64,000 nucleotides of DNA from Galeruca laticollis. Lineage: Eukaryota > Arthropoda > Insecta > Coleoptera > Chrysomelidae. The notes beneath the pieces were generated by a model. It did no database searches and was not told where the DNA came from. It worked only from the letters and a program-made list of their open reading frames with translations. A program made the translations under genes and the position numbers. The stretch is taken from positions 28,573,567 through 28,637,566 of the forward strand of contig OY998184.1 in NCBI GenBank assembly GCA_963921935.1, given 5' to 3'. Of this stretch, positions 22,301 to 34,300 are shown one piece after another (position 1 is the stretch's first letter; each line of letters begins with the position of its first letter).

Positions 22301-25300
22301 TTCCATTGCTCCCATAGCATTCTTCAACATAAAATTCATACATTTTTGACATTGTTAAAGATGGGTCCAAATATTGACTCTGGGATTCCATTGTTGGAAA
22401 TGCTTCAATATGTTTTTTTACTCTCTGACTTTTATTAGGTGGAACATTAGGCCCTCGTTTAAGCGGGTCATCGAAAACCTCGATGTCATTGCTACCTTTT
22501 AAAGCTTTATCAATCGAAACATGGTTAATATGGAGGGTCTTTAGAAAAACATTTTGCATACTTGCAACTGTGAAATGTCCCCGTTCCAGTTCGAATCCTT
22601 GACATTTAGGCGGAGCAGCTTTAACACAACTTTGTATAAAGTCTTTTTGTCGCATGTAATTCATATTTCAATAATTGGAACAGAACAATTCTCTGCCCTC
22701 TTCAGAGAAAGCAACCGAGCATTTGGAAAGGCAATTTTGGCAGTTGATTTCAATTGGCACTTTGAGTGATCTTTAAATATTTTTACTAGCGTATATTTTG
22801 TTAGCCGACTTTCGCGCTTTAGTTTTATAATTTTTCCAGTTTGTAGGATCTCTTTTTGCCCAACGGCATTTTCTCCTTTTCTTTTTATTATCACAAACTT
22901 CGTCGTTGCTTGAAAAGCTTTCATTTGGTAAGTATTCATCACTGCTGCCACATTCAATGCTGCTAGCTGAAGATCTGCTTGCCTGCGCAAGTAGATCCGC
23001 TGTTTCCTTTCGTTTGTCATATCGTCGAATTTTCTTGGCCAGTGGTTCACCACTATCGCTATCGGTGATTTCTAGAACAAAACACAGAAATTATAGTATG
23101 TACAAAAAGTACGAGGAGTAATAAACCCTAATTAAGTATGCAAAACCTTTACAGGGAGCACCATGAAATTTTTGATAAATCTCTTACTTTAAATTACATT
23201 TCTTCCGTAAATCTAAAAATCAGGTAGATCGACCCCGTATTTGTTTCAGTTGTAGCAAAGTTTAGGGTTTATTCATTGTTAAAGGATTAGCAGATAAGCA
23301 ATAACGCAATGCAGTGGTGTGTATTTTGGAAAAAAATACGTTTTAAATTATAATATAATAAAAAATTAAAAGAAATAATTATTGGAATACATTTATTACT
23401 TACATTTTATTCTATATCCGACTCGGAAGAGGAAGAATCGTTGTTGACATTAATAATAATAGGGTCGATTAAATCATCACAAATATTGTCAATTTTCCAC
23501 ATATTTGCCTCTACTTTGATAACATGCTCGATACAGTTTGTCCAATTTTCCTTACTCACATGACTTACAGCACTCTCAAACAATTTCACAACATCGTTTA
23601 TTTTAAAAGTAGTATTTTTTTTTTCAACTTCCCCCTTTACCTGAGCCCATATTAATTCTATGGGATTAAGTTCAAAATGATAAGGGGGAAGTCGAAGAAC
23701 TGATATACCACGAGAAGAAGCCATTTATTCTACAATGTAGGTTTTGTATTTATTCTTGTTCATTTTTGCAATTCTGTAAAGTTCTTTCCTTAGTGGATCT
23801 TTTGGAAACTTAATATTTTTCGAAATAAGCCACTCCAAAAGCTCTGCTTTACGCCAACGACTTGTGGGCAATGCTTCTCGTAACCGTGAATGGTAACTTG
23901 CGTTGTCCATAACAATAACAGCCCCTTTTGGAATCAGATCCAACATTTGAACAAACCATTCCTCGAAGACATCCCCATTCATATCTTCGTGATAGTCCCC
24001 CTTGCGTTTTGAAATAAAAGTTAATAATCCACCATCAACAAAACCATCAGAACTTCCAACATGGACAATGATAAGTCTTTTTCCTTTTCCAGATGGTGGC
24101 TGCAAACCTAACGACAAACCTTCCACGAATGCCTGCCTTCCGCTTTTAATGTTTTCATCTTGCCAAGATTTGGAAACTGTATATCCAGCATTTATCCATG
24201 TTTCGTCTAAGTAGAAGATTTTCAAATTTTGTTCTCTGGCATGTCGAATGCTTCTTAAATAGTCTCTTCTCCAAAAAACTATTTCCGGTTTATCTATCAA
24301 GAGAGATTTTCTATTATGTTTTGTATATCTGAAACCCACATCTTTCAAAAGTTTGCATAATGTCATTCTGGAGAATTTTGGATAGTCCGTATCTTCTTGC
24401 ACTGATGTCATAATTTTTGTCAAGTGTTGGAATTTCCTTTTGTAAGTAAAATCCATGGACTTTACGCCTTAGTCTTTGTTTTAATGATTCATCGATCTCA
24501 ATTGGTTTTCGGCCTGAAGGAGTTTTAGGGGGTTGAAGAGTTCCATTCTTGCTTTCTTTTAGTAATCTATAAATTGTTGATTTAGCAACACACAACATAG
24601 CAGCCGTTAATTCCACAATATCATCAACACTTGCACTTGGATCCGTGTTTTTCAATGATATATAACAATTCAATATCAGAGTTTTTTCATTTAAAGATAA
24701 TGGACCTGTGTTTGGTCGTTTAGATGGTCCTTGGCTTATCGACATTGTTTGGTACTTGCACAATTAACATTCAACAAATGTTTTAAATATATTCCAACTG
24801 TTTACAATATTATGACAACCATACAACTTCATACAACTTTACTCAAAGAACTAATACTAAGTACTGATTTAATGTACCTACTTTCTTTTAAAATAATATT
24901 CCCGATAATGTTTCTAAGAAAACTGGGTTGTTTGGAAAATCCCTCTCAATAATCGAATAATCTGTAAATAGGTGTAATCGTATTAAGCCGATTACAGTAG
25001 GCCACTTGCCATTTAAAATTTCTGAGAAAAATTCCCCAAACACTACATATAGGAGTAATACAAATAAAAAATATTATGAATAAACGGGCATATCCGAACT
25101 CTGCCACAAAATAAAATTTTACCTGACTTGTATCAATTTGAGGATTACTGAAATGTTCGAACTGTGCCGCAACCATTTAGTTTAATCCTATTAGAGTCAT
25201 TAGGGTTTATAATAGATAAAATCGGAGGCCCATAGAATTATGTATATTTCTGAAAGGTTTCAAAGATTTCTTGAATTAAATATTTTGAAGAAATCTTGAT

Positions 25301-28300
25301 TGTTTTGATCGATATTTAGGGGATTAGGGGAAGGATGTTGATGCACTTACACTATTGCCTAAAAATCAGGAAGAAGTATTTAATAGTGTTCGTGACTTAC
25401 AATTACGAACGAACCGAGAAGAGGAATTTCTATTAACAGCAGACCAGGTATTTAAAATTATTGTGTTCTCCTGTTTTTCCAACCTTAATTTTTTATGTAA
25501 TTCGGATTGTATTTTGATGGATGGGACTTTTAAATACTGTTCAACTTTTTTTTACCAAATGTTTACCATTCATGGTTTTAAAAACGGCTATTACGTACCT
25601 CTTGTTTTTTGTTTGCTGCCGGACAAATCAAGTCAAACATATTGGAATTTGTTTTTAATTTTAAGACAAAAATGTAAAGAAGTAGGCTTAAATTTTCAAC
25701 CTAAAGAAGTTGTAGTAGATTTTGAACTAAGCATTCATAACGCTATATATGAATGTTTTGGCAGAGATCAAATTCTTTTTGGTTGTAAATTTCATCTCTG
25801 TCAAGCTTGGTTTCGTAAGATTCAGGAGTTTCATTTGGTACAAGAGTACAGACAGAAAGGTTCTGTAATTGGCGAATACTTAAAAGTACATTTCGGTATT
25901 ATGTATCTTAGTCCTGAGGAAGTTGTAGAATTTTTTTATGATGAACTACATTTTTTGCTTCCGAATGACGAAAGAGTTATAGAATTCCGAAATTATGTCA
26001 ATAAAACATATATAACGCAAAATTCGATATTTCCACCACTTATTTGGGCAAATAATGCATCCTTTTTTAAGAGAACAACGAATTCTTGTGAGAGTTTTCA
26101 TTCGCATTTCGGTGCTTCTTTTTACAAAGCACATCCAAACATTGTTCAATTTACTAGTGTGTTATTGGATTTACAAACGGAGGTATACGCGAAAATTCGT
26201 TCGGCAAACCAAAGCCAGAAAAAAACCAAAAAAACTATTAATGTTGAAATTAATTTCATTAATGATCATTTGGATCAATATAGGAAAAATTTTATTTCTC
26301 GCTTTATGTTTGTGAAAACGGTTGCATGTAAAAATCTTCCACACGTTTAATTTTTTGTTTTTTTTATATGTTTATGTATATTGAATATATTTTATTGTAA
26401 TGTAGATGTAATGTAGATGTAATTTTTTAGAAGTGGCAAATATACGTTGAAAATATATGTATGTTATTAATATTTTCTTATATTGAATTTGAGTACCTAA
26501 AGTTCAAGGTAAATTGTTAAATCGGATTAGGCTATTAGACCCCTACTGGTTTGGTAGTTAATCTCCAAAATTTTAAACACTGGCAGAGTTCGAACAACCC
26601 GTAATGACTACCTGCATTTTGTGGAATAAACTGTGTTGCCTTTCTTTATCAAACTTACTAAAATTTATATACCTCTATAACTTTTTTTTTATTAAAATTA
26701 GTACATCCCGTTACCTCTGACCTAAATCGTATATTCTTTAGCATAGCTGCAACTCATTCGTTCAATACAAAATGTACCTTACGGTATACCCTCTTAAAAT
26801 ATATTTTGGTACGTCTATGAAATCTACTTAAATGAATGATTTATTACTCCTTGTCCTTTCTATATAGACTATAAACACAGCTAAAGGTAGAAAAGTCTAT
26901 CATTAGAAACGTTCCAATATTTTACAAAGCAGGTAAAAAATTTCCTGACCATCAGTATTATGATTTTTAACTGGTGGGTTGGGTGAGACCTCACGGAATT
27001 GTAATGAGTGTTATGATCGTTTTTTGGGGGAAATAAAAACAACCAACATTGGATTTTGCATAATTCATTCTTCAATTCCTAAACACACACAAAAGTTTCC
27101 AAAATTGTTAGGTTATAAAATTAAAATTGAACTTTGAAATTAAAACAAGTTTCGTTTTATAAGAGTCATACAAATTACCTTCATCATGCTGGTTCGAACT
27201 ATCATTATTCTTTTGGGGCTTATCTGATTTATTTGGAATATTTGGATTCTGTGCTGTTCCTGTAGTGAAACATCTAATTATTATATCATTAAAAAATCTA
27301 GGTAAATAATAACGCTTTTGCACGTCTGTTATTTTCAATTTTTTATAAATAAAAATCTTTTATACCGTGCCGAGTTTTTGGGCCACTCTGAATAATTTAG
27401 TATTACCAAATGTGCCTTTTTGGCACAGTCACGTACCTAAGTAATTGATCTTGTATTCCAAATCAATGTGCATTCTTTTTTCACAAAAAGCAGTTCCAGT
27501 ATACTGCAGTGGAGGCTTTTTTAATGATTTAATTGTCAAGGTCTATATTGCTGAATATTCTATATTCAAAAATCAAACTGGACAGTAACATTACCTTATG
27601 AAAGTACTATTTTACGTACAGGGCGTGTTTATTTAACAAACAAAGTAAAATCTACGAAAAATAATAAATAATTTAGGTGTTAACATGGAAACTAGTCTCA
27701 AAAATTATTTTTAATGTATTTATACATACCTTCGCTATCAACATGTTGCATAACAACATACACCACTTTTCTCTGGAACCCATTGTAACCATAATTTGGA
27801 TCAACTCACTGCGATATTTAATATAAACACCAACTATTTACACAGCAAACAAAACAAATGCCGCAATGTCAACAAACAAGTTTAATCATGACCAAGTCAC
27901 TGCATGCGTCAAATATATTTCGTCGAACTACCACAGAAAATGACCAAGTCAAGATAGTCACTTTTACATGATATCTTTTATAAAGTATGGATGATCAAGC
28001 CGAGTTGGTAATTTTTTCCCGTAATATTGTAAGTGCTATGGACTGGAAATCTGTAGTGTGGAAATAAACTAAAAATATTTAAGTAGCGACTTGGTCAATT
28101 TTTCCTCGCAAAATAAAAATTATTTGTAATCACTTGGTCACAAAAACAGAAATTGGCCGATTGTTGACTTGGTCACCTTTTGCAGTATACCCACGATACT
28201 ATAAATTTGTTGATACCAGTAACAAATACCTTCAAATTAATATTTTATAGTTCAAATCAATTCAGAGATATACTTAACTTACCGTTACAATGTAATTTGT

Positions 28301-31300
28301 AGCTGAGGTTATGAGAGTAGCATTTACTGAAGCAGTCTGTTGTAAAGCCTTTATAAACAGTGTCAGTGAAATCGTATTAGTGATCAACATCAGTGCGAAG
28401 AATAGTATTCGTAATAAAAAGTAACCCTGAAAATTAAAAAATATTAAATTGGGTTTCAAAATATTTTCACATTTTTATGCAGTTCACATTATTAACTAGT
28501 AATCTGACTTATGAGTGTGCCAGGTTAGTGAAAATACTAAAGGCTATTTGTAGGGTTATTTGGCCGTTGCATCATGGTGTCAAGTGGTGGGTTAAATGTC
28601 AGTCAAAGTTGCATATTTTACATTAAAAACTGCTGATAGGAACAACAAATATTACGAACACCTCTTAACTGAAGTGGGAAAAATATGGAATAAAAGTGTA
28701 ATTTCACATGGAATTTTGAAACAGGGAAGGGTTGGATAAAATGGGGTAGTCGGATAAGATGGGGTACCCACACTTTCGTACCTTTGTCTCTACCATTAGC
28801 AAGTGGAGGTGGTCAACCGCGTTGGGTATGATTAAATTTAGTTGCTTATAGATAGGTGAACCGATTGCATCGTTTTTCCAAATTTTGCAGACAAAAGTTA
28901 AGTTTTTGGACGATTTATTGAAATTTGATGGTGAGTAGTTTTTGCGAGGACTTAACATTAAGGGAACTACAAAGTCTTGCATTTGAACTTACAGAGCGGA
29001 GAAACCTAGCTCAAAATTTCAATAGAGGCAAACAGATGGCTGGAAAGTGTTGGCTATACTCATTTCTTAAGCGTAATCTTGAACTGAGGCTTAGATCGTC
29101 AGAAGCAACAACCCTTGCCGAGCAATGGGTTTAAATATACCAGCAGTGGACAATTTCTTTGATTTACTAGAAATACTATTCGCCAAATACCAGTTTTCAC
29201 CAGATAGAATCTACAATGTGGATGAAACTGGTGTGACGACTGTTTCAAAGGAGCAATCGAAAGTTCTCGCCTCAAAGTCAGGTTGGAAGTATTTTTTTCA
29301 GGGGATCGAGTAACTTTGGTTACAGCATAAACTGGTATGAGTGCCGCAGAAAATTATATGCCCATCATGTTTGTATTTTCTCGAAAGAAAGCCTCATTAG
29401 AAGGTACACCACCAAGGTGGTTGGATGCAAAAGGATATTTTTTTAAAGTTGTTTGAGCGCTTTATTACTTTTGCTAAGCCAACAGATTTTACTTTTAGAT
29501 GGGCACGCAGCCCATACCAAATCTTTGGAGTTTACAGATGTGGCAAGGAAAAATGATGTCATCCTATTATGCTTCCCTCGACACTGCACTCATCTAATGC
29601 AGCCTGCAGATGTTGCCTTCTTATCTCCAGTTAGCACGTATTATTCTGAAGAGAGTTGAAAGTGGATGCAAATAAACCATAACTATCAGGCAGGTTGGAC
29701 TACTTTTTGGTACTGCTTTCATGAAAGCGGCAGTTATAGAGACTGCAGTTAATGGATTCAGAAAGACAGGGATTTTTCTGATGGATCTTAATGTGTTAAA
29801 AGACTGGATGTTTCAATATGCTGAGACTACTGACACGATGGAAAATGAAGATTAAGGAGCTGTTCCACTTCCCATTATTCAAAAGGAAGCAGTTGAAATT
29901 GCATGACCATCAAATTCCGATATCACTATAGAAAAACAGATTTATCTAGCACTGTATCTTCAGAAAAAGAACCAAGCGCATCATCTCAACAGGCTCAATA
30001 GCTGCATTTGCAATTTCTCCTAAAGATATTGGACCAGTTCCTCATTTCAATAGAGAAACAGCGCAAACTAAAACCACAAAGAGGAAGAAAGAGAAGCATG
30101 TGAAAAGAAATCTAAATTTAGAACAAGAAGTTAAGAATCTGAAGGGAAAATCAAGAAAAATCGAATTTTCAAAAGGCAATGACCCAGAAGAGATAGAAAA
30201 TGATCAAACTAGGAGCATGAAAGGTAAATCAACGGTAGGCACAACGCTAAAAGGTTGTAGGAAGAAAACGGAACCTTTCCATAAAGCCAGTGACTCGTCA
30301 GAAGACAAAGAGGAAAATGTTCCGTACCTGATTTGTAATGAACTATTCTCTAATTCGGAATCCTGTGAAGGTTGGGTAATGTGTTATAAGTGAAAACGAT
30401 GGGCTCATGAAATATGCGATGGGATTGATGAAGATGATGAACAATACGAATGTGATTTTGTATATAATGTTCGTAATATACGCGTTTTGAAATTTTTTTA
30501 TTTTTAAAATATACAATTTAGTTTAATAGGAGGTACCCCATTTTACAGCACCCACTACCCCATTTTAGCATACCAGTTGGATAAAATGGGTATTTCACAA
30601 ATTTTCATAAAACACCTAATTTTCACAACAGTATTGAAATCTAAGAATAATGCGTTTTAGTTATTAATAAAATCATATTACTGTGTACCTTGATATTAGA
30701 AACACGAATGTTTAAATTAACAAGCCCGGTATAATAAGTACCCCATTTTATTGAACTCTCCCCTACGTTACTGAAATTCTTCTATTAGAAGTGGATACTG
30801 AAGCTAGAGATCTGTCACGTTTGATGGTCAGTTTAGTTTCCCAACGATTACTGAAACTGTAATAATTCACAAAGTACATACTACTAAAATGTTCTCGAAA
30901 AGTGTGACTGGAATCGCTATAAACTTACGAGATCGAAGGAGATGTTAATAAGAAAGAAATCGACAAGAGAAGTAAATGAACTATGAACGATGCTGCACTG
31001 GCTTCATAAAAATACTGTACTCATAAAATATCTCAAGAGCAGCTAAAGTATATTTGTGTCGAACAGTAAGGCTGATCCTCTATTAAAACATAGTCGTGCG
31101 ACATAGGGTAGCGCGTCTACGTCCGTATACAGCGACAAATCCCAATAACCAAAATTCAAAGAATAGCAACCACTGCAAGCTACCTTGAACAAACCAATTC
31201 AACCAACTACAAGCGACTGGCAACCGATCCTCTAGAATGGGATTTGTTGCTTATAATCGCCTGAATCATCTGTCCCTGCTGTGATTCATTATTATATTAT

Positions 31301-34300
31301 ACTGATCTATGTAAGTGAGGTGTTGTTTGTCGATATGGATATTAACAACTAGAAATTGATTAGTGCCATACTGGAAAAGTCCCCATTCAGGAATATGATA
31401 GACAAGAGATAACATTCTCGTTATTTTCAGAGAGAACTGTGGGTGAAGGTTCCGGAAGAAATTGGTGCTGATAATAATCAAAGAATTTCTGCGAATTATT
31501 CAATGAATCGTCATACAAATGGTGGTATTTTCCTAGTGAATTCCTCTTGATGCTTCACCCAACACGAACGTCTTTTTTATGTTGACGAGCTCTCAAACAC
31601 CTCATGTAGGGATTCTCCAAAAAGTACATTTGCAATGCCATTTTACATGATTTTTACAATGCACATACACTTTGATCAAATGACAGTAGTGAACTGTAAT
31701 AGCGTTTCTAATATAGGGTAGGAAACCAATAAACACTATGCACAATATAGTGTGTTGCCTACTCATATATAAAAGTCAGGTTAGTTGACAGATGGAACTG
31801 TAATAGCGTTTCTAATATAGGGTAGGCAACCAATAAACACTATGCACAATATAGTGTGTTGCCTACTCATATATAAAAGTCAGGTTAGTTGACAGATGGA
31901 AAAACATGACCTAATCTATTATAACGTTACTTTTATTTAAATTATCTTGGACTGGTAACAAGAATTAATAAATGGTTTATTAATAAGTGTGCTAGTTTAA
32001 CTTATCCTTAAGTCAGAAAAAACATGCTGCCAGGCTGGTTCTGACCGATTAGTGGTTCCCGAACAGTAAATAGTAAGCCAAGCTAGAAAATGGAAAACTA
32101 TTTTAGACCCCATGAACCTCTCGTGCTAGATTGCAATATAGCCGAAAATTGGCGTGAATTTGAGCAAAATTTGAAAGTATTTTTGACTGACTCAGCCGCT
32201 TTTCTCAATTAAATTGGTGACGGGGCCCTCGATTTGTATAACACATTCCAACAGACCAGAAAATAATGGAAAATATTTTGAAAGCCTTCACAGGCTATTG
32301 TGCTCCAAATAAAGATGTCATATTTTAGATATTTAAGTTCAATAGTGTGGTCCAGCAAGAAGGACAGACCTTTGATAAAACATGTAAGGACAACAGTGTA
32401 TACAGATATAGATCAGATGGTTCGTGATAGAATAGTAAAGGGAGTATTCGACAAAACCACACAAGAGAGACTTTACAAAGCAATAGAATTTAACAGGGCA
32501 ATAGAAGAAAGTAAACCCAATCTAAAGCGCTACAAAATGAACCAATAATTTTTGTGGCTATAGTCATGCCAGTAGAAGATGCTGCTCTTGGCAAAAGGTA
32601 TGTGCTAAATGTCAAGAACGAAATAATTGTTCCAGTATGTGCAAAGGAAACAAAGTCAAGGAAAAAATTAAATAAGATGTCCAAGACAAAGGTAATCAAA
32701 GTGTAAGACGAAATGAAAAAGTAATCAAGAAAAAAGTGTACGAAGTAACTAAATGTGTAACCCTAGAGTGTAGTGATTCGCAGCAGTGAAACCGAAAGTG
32801 AAGAGTTTGAGTTTTTTGTCAGCTCAGTTGACAAAATGTAAATAAGACAAGGAAGGTAAACTTGAAACAGGAGCTGAAGACAAAACCATTAATAATATAA
32901 CAATGAGTACCGAACAGGTATTTACTAACAATAGCTTAGTTACTTTTGGAATAGACACAGGCGCAGAAGTCAGTGTTTTGTCGGTAAATATTTAAAAAAG
33001 GTAACCCCAGAAGCTAAAATTTTTGAATCTAATATTTCGTTAATACCCTATGGTCACTCTAATGCAAAAATTGAATGCTTAGGAGAAGTCAAACTAAACT
33101 GTTCTACAAAAAACTGTTTCAAACTGCTATCATTGGTAATAATTGGAGAGATCAATCAAATGCCATTACTAGGGCTCAAAGGAAGTGCTTAAAATTAAAA
33201 CTAATTAAGCGAGTAGATTCTGTAGATAAAGAACAAATTCCGGAACAAGTTGAGTTTCAAAGTATCATAAAGTTTTTAAAGGGTTAGGAAAATTCCTTAG
33301 GTATTCAACATCACATAAGAATAAAAGAATGTGCAAAACCTTACATTAGCACAATTAGACGGATTCAAAAAGTTCTGCATGATGAATTAAAAAAAAAGTT
33401 GTGTGATCTTGAGCAACAGAAAATTATTAAAAAAGTAGATAAACCTACGGAATTTGCGCATCCATTGGTCGTTGTTGAAAAACCTATTGGTGATTTGCAG
33501 CTGTACCTAGATCCAAAAGAGTTAAATAATGTTATTAGGCGCAAATATTTCCAAATTCCATCTGCTGATGAAATTGCAATAAAACTTAGCAATAAACATT
33601 ATTTTACAGTACTAGACATAAAAGATGGTTATTGGCAGATTGAATTGGACAATGAAAGTTCAGACCTGATGACTTTTGGTACACCGTTTGGAAGGTATCA
33701 ATCCACAAGAATGTACCAGAAAAAAAATTCTGAAATATTTGGTGATCTTGAAGGAGTTGGAATTTTGATCGATGACTTGATAGTTACTGGTTCTTTACAG
33801 GCTGAGCATGACCAAAACCTAAAACTTGTTCTGGATAAGGATTTAAAATATAATTCAAAGTTCAACAGAAATAAAATCCAATTTAAACAAAATAGTGAGA
33901 AATATATTGATCAAATATTTTTAAAAGACGGAGTTAAAACCAATTTAAAGTAAAAACAAGCTATTCTTGACATGCCAACACCAAAATCCAAACCAGAGGT
34001 CCTGAGATTTTTAGAAACGGTTAAATTTGTTATAAAGTTTATAGCAAATCTTTCGAAAGTGTTTGCCCTATTTAACAAGATTGGACGTCGAATGGAAATG
34101 GACTGCAGGATGTCAAACTTCATTTGACAAACCAAAAACATTATTTACACATCCTCCAGTATTAGCGTTTTTCAATATGACAAAAAACGTTGAACTATAA
34201 ACTGATGCGTCCAAAGATGGACTAGGAGCTTGTATTCTGCAAGAGAGAAGTTTAACTAAAACAAAGCAACAATACGCTAAAATTGAAAAATAAACTCTAG

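Noticed and set aside
22570..22610. tRNA B-box-like GTTCGAATCC
   Set aside because: No A box or cloverleaf around it and it lies in the transposon coding frame.
31266..31481. Minus-strand 71-codon frame
   Set aside because: No motif, no splice context, no homology that I recognise.
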